Source: Marchantia polymorpha subsp. ruderalis (lineage: Eukaryota > Streptophyta > Marchantiopsida > Marchantiales > Marchantiaceae). From it: a stretch of 64,000 nucleotides of DNA. Each line of letters begins with the position of its first letter. Position 1 is the stretch's first letter. The stretch spans positions 8,536,501-8,600,500 of the forward strand of contig AP031352.1 in the NCBI GenBank assembly GCA_037833965.1, read 5' to 3'. The notes beneath the pieces were generated by a model. That model did no database searches and was not told the origin of the DNA. It was given only the letters and a program-made list of their open reading frames with translations. Below are positions 46,056 to 58,520 of this stretch, piece by piece. Made by a program: the position numbers and the translations under genes.

Positions 46056-49018
46056 CAGGGACTAGACTCTCAGCATCAAGGTGAATTTCTCTCTACACTG
46101 AACCACTTGTATCCGGAGAACGTCCAATATGTATAGGTGTGAAACGAGTGCATTAACTCTTCTGTATAATGTTTTCGAATATTTTTTTGAGTTTTTTTTT
46201 GGTGTGGTTATAGGTTTATCATTAAAATGTGTTTCTGAATCTGATGATGCCAGGAATGAAAGGAGGAGAAGCATGATTGCAGGCCCTCCCTGATGTCTGA
46301 CTTTCTATGTACATAGCTAGTTGCACATTTAGTCGGGAAACCCTCTGTATACCTCTTCGCTGCAATTCGATCGTGTCGATATATTGGATTGCATTTGTCT
46401 TTTTTCTATGTGTGAGAGAGTCTTTAAATGGTCATGATGTTTCACAATTTAGCAAAGAGCTCTGATGTATACCAGTTGATCAGTCCTCGATGTGATTTTA
46501 CGATTGGTGGAAAGAATCATGATATGGAATTCCTGCCTCTGCATTTCTTCGCCAACTAACGAATAGGAGCACCAATCTGTAAACCTTTGTAAGGACTTAA
46601 CCTTACCGACTTTTCTGCCAAGTGTTGGCCGTATTTCTGTACATTCTGCAAATTGTTTGGAAGATAACTATTTGCAGTCATATTAACGAATATGTGAACC
46701 AGTTTATCGATCTCTGTGTGGACTGAACCTTTTCGTCTTCTCTGCTAAGCGTTAGCCGTATAGCTACGAATTTTGCAAGCTGTTGGGAAGATCAGTGTGT
46801 TGCAGTCATACAAAATGGGTCCTCGTGACGCAGAGTACTCATGTCCCTTAGTTTTCGCACACGTTAGAGTCTCATCTCAGTGGTCAGTGGCCAACTTCCT
46901 GGAATATAGACCCAGAGTGATTATATTTTACCTCGATTTTATCTATCCAACGTCTAGTCATATTAGTTCTCAGACTCCCAATCCTGATACTACAACTTTC
47001 TCTGCAGCTACTAGGTGGAGTGTTCTTAGAATTAGCTTGCAGCAGTCTTTGTTGAAGATCACGATGAGAATGTGGACAGGCAAATGCCCTGACAACCAGT
47101 ATACCAGTTAGAGAAGGCGTCGAAGTTTGTTAGGTTGGAGAGAATAACCACCTGCCACAAGAACATTTGCTTCTCTAACTTATCGATATACTCATTTGTT
47201 TCGTGTCACCTGTCTTTTTGAACAAAGTCAAGTCACTTCTTATTCCCACAATTTATTTATGTGTGTGCAAAATTGGTCATTACTGTAAATGGAAATACAG
47301 AGCGCGCTTTCACCCTGCTCCAACTGAAGACTCACAGTCTTTTTCAAAGGGGTTCCTTTCTTAAGATGTGTACAATACCGACACATTCCTAGCCCTGGCT
47401 TTCTTTCACTTATGCCGTGGAATTATGCGCTGCGCATACTCAGTAAAAGAAGACCTACTAGCTGTACATTGTATAATTCTAACTTTCATATACGTCAAAA
47501 TACATGTTTTTGTATTTCATAAAAAAAATATGATACATGTCCCGCAACACCCAATGGTTATTCGTCTTCATCGAGATACACACATATTTCATACTTTCAA
47601 TGTATTCTAACATTCTGTACATTTCTAAAATGTGTCTTTTTCTTACAATTTGCACTATGGCGACACTTCCTTACACTTTCTTTTGTTGCTTAAGGGATGT
47701 GTAATGTCTTGGTTGCTTTTAGTCAGTGTGTCAAGCTTGGTGTAAATTGAAGCATTTTGTGCTATATGTTCTACTTGTTGCAGTTGTGTGGCTCCCTGCC
47801 GGCTAAGTTTAATGATGAGAAGAGTACGGCAGACATGTAATTGTTTGTTTGATTGTTTATGATGGAATCCTTGAAGAGGAAACGTTTTCTTAAAAATTTA
47901 AAATGAATTCTCATAATTATTTCTCCTTTCCTTTTATGTCTTCATTCAGTGTAAATCTATCAATATCTCTTATCACCTATTTTGTTCGAAACTGACGTAG
48001 ATAAGAGCAACTCCTAGACTAGAGCAAGGAGTCGCTCTTAATCAAGATGTTATGAATTGGTTTTCAGAAGCTCCTTGAACTTGATTTTGGGTTCGCTATT
48101 AGTACACTGAAGATTCTGACGTATGAGTCACAATGATTGGTCAGTAATATGACATTTGATTAAGTCAATGTTGTGTGTTACAATCACTTACAATCTATGC
48201 AAATAGAAAGACAACAACGGTTATATACTAAGTAATTATGACTTAGTTTGGCTTGAAAGCTGCGTTTATGTCCTATGAACTCACATGTACACGATCTTTC
48301 TTTACTTTCTTGTCACTTAGAGTTTATTTAAACAATTTCACAGGTTAACAGAGGTGACCAATCAAAATCGGTTAGCCGATTCGGTTAATCGGAGTTAATC
48401 GGTTAGCCGAGGTGCAAATCAGTAAAGTACGAGGTTCGGGTCAACTGGATTGAAACTTAGAGCTATAAGCTGATTTTTGAATGATAAGATGTACTCTTCT
48501 CCTGTATACGGGACTAAACTACTCTAGCAACAACTTGTTCTGCTTCTGCTGCTCTAATGTATGCACTTTATATACAATTTTGAAGTCTTTCCTTGTCAGT
48601 AGCTCTAGGTGTTTCTTGACCAAATGGACTCTGCCGAAGCCTTTAAGCTTTCACCACTATTCATGTTCTCCTGTTAGGGTATCAGTCAGTTCAGGTTTTA
48701 GCATGCCTCGTAACATGAGCTCGCACTGAATACTTGTACTCAGTATTGCTAGATATACAGAACAAGTGTGACTTGATACACTTTCACTTCTGCGTTTACT
48801 GCACCCTCTGGATTCTATTCCGTATCCATAGCAACCAAGCTAGGTCATCCCTCCGCGGTACCTGCTAATCATTCTCTTCTGTTTCCACTCTTGAATGTTG
48901 TCTTTCGTGGATTGTTATCTGGCGTTTCTCTTACCTACAGACATCGCCATCCAATTTCTTTTGCATTCTTGCATGTCCATTCTGTAATCTGCAGGTACAA
49001 CTCGAATCTGCACCTTTT
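46056..49018. other. 3' flank and intergenic DNA
   Basis: The first few hundred bases are probably 3' UTR. At 48366-48410 a 14-base unit AATCGGTTAGCCGA occurs twice, 31 bases apart. No other gene or RNA was recognised. Confidence 0.4.
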
Positions 49019-49092
49019 TGATTTCGGTTATACTCCCGTAGGTGGTATCGACTAAGAATATCAAGGTGATTTTAACATATAATATAGTGTTA
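49019..49092. repeat. Left copy of a diverged about 74-bp direct repeat
   Basis: Matches 50401-50474 in order: TGAT-TCt, GTGGTATCGA, a short A-rich block, GATTTTAA, and ATAGTGTTAA. The pair flanks 1.3 kb that contains the tandem repeat below. It may be the ends of an old mobile element. Confidence 0.6.
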
Positions 49093-49361
49093 AAATTAAA
49101 ATTCATGATATTACTTTGAACCTTTATAAGTGGTTTTCATGATTTACTCTGATGTACATCCATGGACACTAAATTGTAATGAAAAAATCTGCACAAATAT
49201 TAATGAAACAAACACATGAATATACAATAGTGTGAGTTTAAAACTGATCGGACATATTATCATACAATATGCATTTTGTTTATAGAGTTCAATAGTATAT
49301 CTGTATAACAGCCTACAAGTATATAGATAGCAATTTATTGTCGAAAAGTTATATTTTTTTG

Positions 49362-49895
49362 GAATCTTTGGGTGTTAATTAAAATTTTCAGAAAGTTATA
49401 TCCTGTAGATGTAACATGAATTGATGTTAAAATTTTATAGTGATCGGGAGACCAATAGTGTGTTGTAGATTGCAAAGTTTGATGTTAAATGGATGTTGAA
49501 ATACAAAATTACGTGATTTTTGGAATTTTGACTTTGAATTTTGAATCTTTGTGTTGTAATCAAAATCTTCAGAAAATTATATCTTGGAGACGGAACATGA
49601 CATGATCTGAAACTTTGTAAGGACTGGGAGACCAGTGGTGAGCATTAACTTGCAAAGTTTGAATCTGAATGTATGATAGATTCCAAAGTTATGGAATTTT
49701 TGAAATATTTTCTTTAATCCACTGTTTGTATGGTAATCAAAATAATCAAAAAGTTGTATCTTTGAGACGTAGCATGAATTGAAATTGAAAGTTTGTGGAC
49801 TGAGAAAATTGAGAATAATGTACAGGTTTGGAAACTTTCCTCTTGTACGGAGTTGCAAGGCCAAAATTCAATGATTTCTTCACTTTTTGGCATTC
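49362..49895. repeat. Three-copy diverged tandem repeat, unit about 180 bp
   Basis: Units start near 49362, 49543 and 49721. Each has AATCtTTGTGTtGTAATcAAAAT, a 'TTATATCtTGGAGACG-AACATGA' block, then an 'AAAcTTTGTaGtgACtGGGAGA'-like block and CAAAGTTTGAAT in the same order. The copies are about three-quarters alike by eye. It resembles a decayed satellite or the repeated part of a mobile element. No convincing ORF spans it. Confidence 0.75.
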
Positions 49896-50400
49896 GGGTG
49901 AGATCAAAGAAGTTTGGACAAACTGCTAAGTTATATCAAGTTGATATAATACGACTGTTCAAGATGATGTTTTTTAACTTTTGCAAACGATTTTTGAATA
50001 ATTGAAGTAATTTTGACATGAGTTCAAGAGGTAAACGGTTGCTTTAACTCTTGCAAACACTCAAATTCGAGAGTTAAAGTGATTACATAAGTGTGTAGAG
50101 TAGATGTTCAAGTACATTTGTTCAATGATATCCAAGGGAAGGTATGTTCTCAATCGACAAATGCAGATAGTACTAGATTGCATGAGATGGTAGAAAGCTT
50201 AGATTTGAAAATAAAATTTTTCGTTGAAGCTACAAAGATTATTCATTATTTTTTCAAGAACAAGAAATTAAAAAATTCAATCAATTTGCGCGTAAGAAAA
50301 ATGTGTGAATTTCATATTTATCTGAAATAGAGAATGAAGATATCAAAAGTTTTGTCATCAATTTTTTTGGTTATACATTTCATATTTCCAATAAATCTTT

Positions 50401-50474
50401 TGATCTCAATTATAACCTCGTGGCTGGTATCGATTACAAATATCCAAATGATTTTAAACTATAGTATAGTGTTA
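50401..50474. repeat. Right copy of the diverged about 74-bp direct repeat
   Basis: Partner of 49019-49092 in the same orientation. Confidence 0.6.
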
Positions 50475-51035
50475 ACACACTATTATGTATATTGGAAATA
50501 TGAAGTGTTTCACAAAAAAATTGATGATAACACTTTTGACATCTTTATTTTCTATTTCATATAAACATGAAATTTTAACATTTTTTCTACACGTAAATTG
50601 ATTGGATTTTTCAATTTCTTGTTCTTGAAAAATAAAATAAAACATCTTCTACAACTTAAGCGTAAGATTTGATTTTTCAAATCAAAAGGTTTCAACCACC
50701 TCATGCAATCTAGTATTATGATAAATCATATTGTGAAAATTGAATGGTTTATCACACATTTCTTATTCATGTCAAATCAACATTACACAAACAATTACTT
50801 CAAATGATGTATGATAAGTCATATACCACAATCATTTTAACATCTTTACACAAGATTAAAAAAAAGTAAAACATTACAAACATTTCATGTTTCCAATTCT
50901 AGTACTTAATAAAAAAGAAAAAATTTGAATTAGTGACAACAAAAAAGATTTTTGAATTTTCCAAATTGAATTCTATATGATTTTGAGTACAAAAACTAGC
51001 CAAAGTATCAAGTTAATTTTGTAAACTAATTGTAT
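50475..51035. other. AT-rich intergenic DNA
   Basis: Nothing recognised. Confidence 0.5.
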
Positions 51036-52040
51036 CACATGCTAGCAATATGATATCATCTGCATACACAATAGCTTTGATGACAAAGTTTCCAAGTTTG
51101 ACTCCTTCACACTCACAATCATCCAACCATCTTTCTATTTCATCTATGAAAATTCCAAATAGAGTAAGGGAGAGATGATAATTTGAATAACTCCAATGTT
51201 GCTCAAGATATCTTGAGATTGAGATACATCAATCTTAGCTTGAACTGAAGTGTATAAAGTGGCCATGTTTCCAAGAAAATTAGTCGGTACTCCAATATCT
51301 TGTAGTTTTTCCCATAAAATCTTACGAGGAACAATATCAAAAACTTTCTTCAAATCGATGAAGTCACAAAATAAAACTTTACCATTGCCCATGGATTTCT
51401 CCTATAAAACAGTCAAGGCCAAAATATAATCAATAGTGTTTTATGTAGGGCAAAAATCAGCTTGGACCTTTGCTCTCTATGGAAAACCATCTATTCATGT
51501 GTTCAACTTTAATTTTACCAACTTTCCCAACAACTTGGCAAAAACACTACCAACGATGATAGTGCGATAGTTTCTCACCACGTCATTTCTTACTGATTTA
51601 TGAATAAGAACAATCTTCCACATGGATCAAGTTGATAGAAAATCATGAACCGAAACATCTTCCAAAACCTTAGTGAGAATAGTCCAATACAATCTCCTAC
51701 TCACTTAATAAGTTCAATGGACAAACCATCTAAATCCTCACATTTGCCATTTGCTAATTTTTGGAGTATAGTCATCACCTCTCCTTTCGAAAATAATCCA
51801 AGTGTTGCTTCGCAATATGACATAGATGTAGCTTCAGGAAAGAAATAAATCTTTTCGGTAGAAGCTACCAAAGACTTGGAATCAAGAGAAGGTTTTGACG
51901 ATGATGTAGCTAATCGTCTTCAAAAGGACTTGGGATACTTCATCAAGTACTTTATCAAGGATTCTACTTTCAGTCTTAATAAAACTCGTTTCTTAGACTT
52001 CACCAAGTCTTTGTATATGCTTGTCAAAAGAAACTGATTA
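51036..52040 (-). pseudogene. Non-LTR retrotransposon (LINE) reverse transcriptase relic
   Basis: Minus strand, in N-to-C order with stops and shifts: ILQKLANGKCEDLDG (pre-RT 'K-x-x-G-x-DG' motif, near 51770-51720), WKIVLIHK and NYRTIIVGSVFAKLLG (near 51570-51520), QADFCPT...TIDYILAL, CDFIDLKKVFDIVPRKILW (catalytic Asp region, near 51370-51320), GVIQIIISPLLY (the degraded GVRQG...SP motif), and VYADDIILLA (51070-51038), which keeps the catalytic YADD box. This order is diagnostic of LINE-type RT. No endonuclease domain or poly(A) end was identified. The element is truncated and inactive. Confidence 0.8.
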
Positions 52041-55000
52041 TCTTAAAATTCAAGTAAATACAAAAATATAACATATATATCTTGATTGTAGATGATTGAA
52101 AGTAGATCTGAAATGACACTTCATGGAATCAAATGCTAGAACAAATAATGTAAATACAATATTGGAAAATACTTAAAGATTTTCCAAATGTAGATGACTT
52201 TGGAAGATATGCATGGATAAAGTTACTTTGATGATAGATAGAATTGAAAAGATAGATGAATATATTTAATATAATAATGTGTGGGATACACAAAGGCTGT
52301 AATCATTTGAATAATATATACTTCTCAAAACTTGTTGTGAGAATCTAATGGTTTATCACACATTTCTAGTCCATGCCAAATCACCATTACACAAACGATT
52401 ACTTCAAGTGGTGGATGATTTATTTTAACACCTTTAAGCGAGAGTAGAGACAATGTAAAACATTGGCTGTGTCACATTTTAGAATGGCGATGTAAGTGCC
52501 ACATAAGCGGTTGATAAATTTTTTTAATGAGTATTGCATCCCTTTAAACAATCATTAACTGCTTTTCGCTAGGAACTTTTATAAGTACTCAAAGTGACCG
52601 ATTTGCACAGCAAACAGGTTTTTTCCTTTCTTTTGGTGTGGTGCTCACTTTAACAAGATGGAAGGACTATTATAATAGTAAGGACTTCCCAAGGATGTCT
52701 ACATTGGAAGTAAACATGACTTTTAGTTTTGAGGGGGATGTGACTCTAACTCAGACTAACGACCACATGCCATCCTACACATTCAACACAAGGTAGCCAA
52801 TAATCTCATTCCGTTCTGATTTCTAATAACTACATAATTCATCATAGTTCACCCATTGTTTATCTTTCTGTCTCTGATTTTTCTTTCTGATTTAAATGTA
52901 AGTTATATTGCTTCCAGAATGCGAAAATTAATTGTTGCGGAAATATTTTCAAACTTTACTGTCACAGATTAAATTCTACCGGTAGAGTAGAAGCTCGAAA
53001 CAAACCGTAACAAACCCATATGCTCAAAGATATTAATCCACATACCCTGGAAACAGTACTGGTGGTCAGATTGAAACTGTGAAAGATTGAACCCCATAAG
53101 AGATAAAACTGGTGACGGCAGTTGGAGAAAAAAAGCCCTCCTTGCCGTGATGGGTCGAGCAACTAAAGGAAAGTGCGAAGGTAAAACTTGACAGGGAAGG
53201 GGGAGTCCGCTTACAGACGGAAAAAAGCGCGAAAAACAAATTGCAAGATGAATACATGTAAGAGAGAAAAGGACGCAGCGTCGACATTGTGGGCCTGAAA
53301 AGGGAGGAAATCGTGGCGGGGCCGATACACTAGGCGACTGGGTGCAACCGGAGGAGGAAGCGCGGCCGAAGCGGTCGGGAAGCGGCCAACTGGAAAAAGT
53401 AGGTCCGGTGGCGCTTGTTCCGCTGCCACTCGGCCCACTTCTCCGAAACTGCCAAGTGCGTGGTGCCCAACGTACGGCACGACCGAACAGCTCACACATG
53501 GCAGGCTGGGGACAGGCTCCGGGCTCCAGGCTCCAGCCTTCCTTCCTTCATTTCAGGTTCCGAACATGGCCACTGGCTCGTGCACACAGACAAAGCTCCC
53601 GGTTCTTTCCCCTCCTTCCAAAAGATTTCACCAGTACCCTCCAGTCTTCAGACACCGTCCGATCTGGACTGCTGGATCCCGACTGTTGCTCGCTCCACCA
53701 ACGTACAGTCTCATCGGGCTTCCAGAACCGAGCCATGACAAGCTCAAAGCGCCGACTCGACCATCGTCGATGTGCTCTTCTCTCACATCTGAGGAGGGCT
53801 CCCCTTCTTAGCGGTTCACGTGGTCCAGTGCATCACTTGAGAGTGAAGCGCACGGAGCAGCAGCCAGGATGATCTCATGCCAGTTTTTTCATCTTTTCTA
53901 ACAACCACTTGCAGCTGAAGAGTATCAAATCCACTAAATGATCGAAATTACACGTAATGTACGCACGATTGTTAGTCGTTCTCGAACAAAATCCGCACAT
54001 TAACATGGTTCCTGAAATTAGTCCGTCCATGGATCACAGTGCAAGTATAATACAATAGTGGCTGTGAATGCACATGTAATATTCTTCGAATCTTTCGCTC
54101 TGGCGCACAGACTCCCCGTTGCCCTCCGGTCGCCGGCGCTGGCCGCTGGCTACCTGCCGAGGTGATGAGAGTGGATATGGGGGCGACGACGGCGACGACG
54201 GCGTGGATGTGCGGGCCTGGCGCCTGGAATGCGATCGTTGCTGACAGGCGGGCCTCGAGGAATTGGCAGCTATGAGGACTGTCCTGTCCTTCGGCCCACC
54301 CGGTCGCTGTTCGGAGATTCTTGTCGCTGGGGTCGGATGGACACATCGTGGAAAGCTGACGTACATCTCGGTGACAATGAGGACCTCGTGTGCGTAGGGG
54401 TCGAGGGCCTCGAGCGGATGTCTGGTGCGCTCCAGATGGCCTGCCTTTTGCTCTTTCCGTGAACCTGATCGGACGTTGCTCTCCGTCCACGTCCGTTCAA
54501 TACGAGCACATCGCTCGATGAGGCGAGATACGATCACGACGATAGATCCAGGCGAGTTCTTAAACTCTGCAAAAGAGTGGTGGAAATTGTTGATCCGCTG
54601 TTTCTGTCAGCCGTAAAGCATATGAAAAGGTGAACATAATCCATCCCTCCAGGCTCAACCTCCCGGAGCGATCGAACGTCACATTTCACTGCACACAATG
54701 CACAGCACTTGCTCGCCCTGACACCGTCACTGGTCGACCATTCGATCGTACGATCGGTCTAGGTCACCGTCTCCATGAGAATGCCTGGAACCATTCCTGG
54801 GAAGATTTTCTCCCAAATCCGAAATCTGCATCGTTTGGGAACGACATCAGAAGGGTAAAAAAAAGATCCATGACAAACTTGCGACTCCAGGAAGCGGAAC
54901 ATACTTTGCTCCGCGCACGACAACTCACCTTACAGTTCGAAGATAGACCGTCCATGATGAAGCGAAGTATTCCTCGCTTCCACGAGCTCCCATCTCGTAC

Positions 55001-55794
55001 CCGCCTTCTCTATTGTTCAACTGTGGACACTGGCGGTACAACTCGGGTTGCATCCGTGGTAGTACAAACTCTTCTCCTCATGTGTCTGTTGGAAATGGAG
55101 TTTCACATACGGGGCAAGGCTTGCCGAATCTGACTGTACATCCTGCCGATCACTTTCTCGGCCTCTGTACTATCTTCGGCATCTCCTCCCCGATCTGATC
55201 CCAGTTAAAGTCTTTTGAGCCCAAAGCTTAAAAGTATTGAAACTGCGTGTTGCAAAACGCATTGTGTTCTGCGGTATCCTCACAAGTTTCTACGAGAATG
55301 CAGGAATTTGACCTCAAGCCCAAGGGGCCGAAGGTTCCATTGCGCGGAATGCAGACACACCACTTGAATATATCACGCATCACAAAACATTCTACTTGTG
55401 GACACGAAAAATGCCATGAAACTTGGTCTTCGAACACCCGCACTAGGGTGGGGGTGTATTAATTTTGATTTAAAATGTGTCATCCAATACAATGGTGAGG
55501 AGCTAATTTACAATCTACTAAGTTTGCCTCTTGTATGGGTTTCTCCGTGGCATTGAATGTTCTAAACTAACCTAGCCTAACCTCTGCCTCTTGCTGCTCG
55601 TAAGATGGTCACGCTGGACACGCAAGCTTTTAACAACACCGAGCAAATCGGCTCGCACAATTACAATAGCTGCAATTCACACAACTAAGTGCTCTTGCAT
55701 CAAATACCTGAATCATCGTTGTGAGAACACCTTATTGCTCAGTACAAAAGAATATCAAACCTACTGGATCTGTTGTATGCCAAGCTCACTCCAG
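52041..55794. other. Gene-poor stretch; GC-richer in the middle
   Basis: The segment 52.0-52.95 kb is AT-rich. The segment 52.95-55.2 kb is more balanced, with overlapping frames on both strands (longest at 53342-53872 plus and 53972-54490 minus) that lack motifs. A good donor-like AAG|GTGAGT lies on the minus strand near 54926-54932, after an ATG at 54955. This hints at an exon of an unknown minus-strand transcript, but I cannot build a gene. It could also be a non-coding locus. Confidence 0.3.
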
Positions 55795-57626
55795 TCAGGT
55801 GAAAGAACCGTTCGTACGACTAATCATCGACAAAGCCTTCTCTAGCTCATTCAGGTCGGCATAGATCTTCTGACCCCGAGCATGATTCTTACACCACCGC
55901 AATTTATCGAAGCAAAAATCCCAGCCAAAAATGGAGAAAAACCTCAACTGCCAGTCACCGGGAGGTAGCAGCCCCAACAGGGAGTAAACATGTAACTGGG
56001 CTGCATGAGTGTAGTTCCTGAAAGCTGTTGAGTAAAACAGAAACGGAAAAACCTCGATGATAAAAGCCCCTGGTCGAGCAAACAGAAAAACTACGTTCTG
56101 AGAACCATGCGGTACAACAAATAAATCCGCCTTAGTAACCGGTTCTACTTGCTCGCAGAATGATCCCATTCCACTCAGCTCGTCAACGACAGGTACCTGT
56201 AGCGTGTCTTCTACTACCCTTGCAATGTCCGGTTTGTTGCCGAGTCGACGGGGTCCACCGGTACGATCGAGGATGAGGGCATTGGTGATCGGCCATGAGG
56301 AATTCTCTCGTGTGAGATTACAGAATTCCAAAACCTGATTTCTCAACCACTCATTTGTGCTCTCGTCGGGCACATACCGCAGATTCGTTGGAGAAGACAA
56401 AAGAACCGCATCGTGAAAACAGATGGGAACATCTCGCTTTGCTGGAAGATTCAAATAGACAACATCCTTCGTCATATTCACCGCTTCCAAGAAACCCGTG
56501 GCCCATTTGGAAACCTCCGCTTGATTAGAAAACCAGTGCAGTTTCGTATGAAATTGTCTGGCCAGAAGAACGGCTGGTATAATTTTCTCAGCCTCGTGAT
56601 GTGGGTTAGGTTTGTTGTAGGGTAAAAAGCGCTGATCTGCTACTGCCGTAAGGCCATCGGTCCAAGACCAATCCTCGTCACATTCCGAATACTCCACTCC
56701 GACGGTGAGTCTCTCCCCTTGAAATCGCATAAAGTGGGGCACAGGTGACTCGCCAGGAGGTGAATGCCTCTTCCCTAGTTTGTTGGTTCGAAGGCTCCTC
56801 GTCTCCCTATTACAAAGCCTCACCTGAGAAGCATAAACACAATGTAAGTACGAGCTCGATCATGCCGACCATTTGCTAGCTCCCTGCCCACAAATAGGTT
56901 AAGAGTAAGGGCGATCATGAAACTCCCGACATTTGCAGATGACGAACAGGATACAACATAACCATTGCAGTTAAGATTCCCGCAGAAATTAGATGTGCGG
57001 TTCCAAACTAGGACCGACTCACTGCCCAACGTGGCGGCAAGTTGGGGGTTCATCTTGGAGAGCCCGACAGCGAAGCTCGCATCCACATTTGAAGATACAA
57101 ACACGAAGGCAGACATTACAATCCGCGACCAAAATCTATGTCTAGTTGGAATTTACAGAGAGATATCCTTCAGAAGGATAATACGGAGGCAATGGAGCGA
57201 TCACCCGACGAGCTCACGAAGTCGCCAATCGGCGCTTCTGGCCCAAACAATCGGCAAGCACCAAAAAGTTGGGAGATCGAACACGCTCAACCTCGGAATG
57301 GCGACACTTCATGGCAGGAAGTTGCAGCAACTTTCGGCATTGTGACGGGCTAGTACCTTGTTGGCAGAGAAGCATATATCGCGAACTCGCGGAAAGCAAT
57401 CTTCTTTACATGCACCGGTGCAGAACGAGCTGTTGTCCAACAACAAAGTCGAGGAGGACTGCTGCGAACACACGGGCTCAGCTGCGGGCTCCAAGGTGAA
57501 GGAACGAGGGGGGACTCGCGAATACGATAATGACTGGAAAAAATACGGCAGCAGGAGGAAGAAAAGCAAGAGCGGAACCAGAGCACGCAGGAAGCAGCCC
57601 CGCATGGCCCCTCGCGGGTTCCGCAT
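55795..57626 (-). CDS. GT61-family glycosyltransferase (DUF563)
   Basis: The large 3' exon (56823-55795, about 342 codons) carries the GT61 signature: LILDRTGGPRRLGN, then EQVEPVTKADLFVVPHGSQN and FARPGAFIIEVFPF. A first exon at 57626-57357 begins MRNPRGAMRG and has a short N-terminus followed by a Leu/Phe-rich membrane segment, as in type II Golgi enzymes. It ends ICFSANK at AAG|GTACTA. A middle exon near 57110-56950 (around LVWNRTSNFCGNLNCN) is likely, but its borders are not settled. The acceptor of the last exon is TTCTCAG|GTGAGG. Plant GT61 enzymes transfer xylose, arabinose or GlcNAc-type sugars to glycans; the substrate here is not inferable. Pyrimidine-rich plus-strand DNA upstream is the probable promoter. 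Confidence 0.8.
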
Positions 57627-58520
57627 TAGCTGCTTCCCAACGCCGCCCGCATTCACATCGCGCCTCCTGTCACATCGTCGCCACCGCCCCTCCCCCCTCG
57701 TCACCTCTCCGGCCTCGGGGTCTGCCGTCGTTGCGGCCTTCACATCACACTCGACGAAGACGGTCCACCTTCGCCCAACAACAACAACGACCGTCTCCTG
57801 CGTCGCCTTCACCTCGTCCCACCGCTGTCACCACCACGCAAATCAAACTCCAATTGCTCTGGCACCTACTCCAGTCCCTCCACCATCGCAATCGCTCGAG
57901 CATTGCTCCCCCATTCTTCGGCTCCTCGCCCTCGCTGCTCTACCTACATACACATACGGTCTCCGCCCCCGCCCCCGCGCCCCGCGCCTCCCCCCGGACC
58001 CAGCAAGCGCTTGACTCTCACACTCCCTCCCCTCCCTGACTCGGTTCTCCCACAGTCCCTCCTCTCGCTCCGCCCTGACGTGCCCGCTCCTTCACGCGCT
58101 CTTGACTCGGCCGGATGTCTGCTCGATCCTCCGCTTGCTTCGTCTCCCTGCTCTCTCTACGCCCTCGCCCATACATCCCATTCGAAATTACCGTTAACTT
58201 GGCTTTACCGCACGCGGCCAGCTGGACATCCATCCATCCTTCATTCCTTCCTTCCTTCCTTCCTTCCACCCACCCATCCGTCCATCCCTACGAGTGCAAC
58301 AGCGATGTATAATACAGTACAGCTCGTCGCTGAACGTAAAGCCTGCCTTCTCCTCCTGTGCGCAGTACACGTGTACATCGGCGCCGCGGCAGGGGGTGAT
58401 GTGGCGGCGAATCTCTTGTTCACCGAGCTCTGCTCGGCTCGGCTCGGCTCGGCGTGAAGGCCGTAGGGTGACATGTGAAGCGCAAGATATCTCGATCATT
58501 ACCTGTCCATCACGATAGCT
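57627..58520. other. Upstream region of the GT61 gene with simple repeats
   Basis: GC-rich and C/T-rich on the plus strand. A CCTT tetranucleotide tract lies at about 58243-58267 and a CTCGG pentanucleotide tract near 58433-58455. Long frames on both strands here are low-complexity and not accepted as genes. It probably holds the GT61 promoter and 5' UTR. Confidence 0.4.

Noticed and set aside
53211..54537. Several ORFs of 94-176 codons on both strands
   Set aside because: They overlap one another in several frames without motifs; long chance frames are expected in GC-richer DNA.
57358..58457. Long plus-strand ORFs of 169-218 codons
   Set aside because: They are low-complexity Pro/Ser/Arg-rich products of pyrimidine-rich DNA antisense to and upstream of the GT61 first exon.
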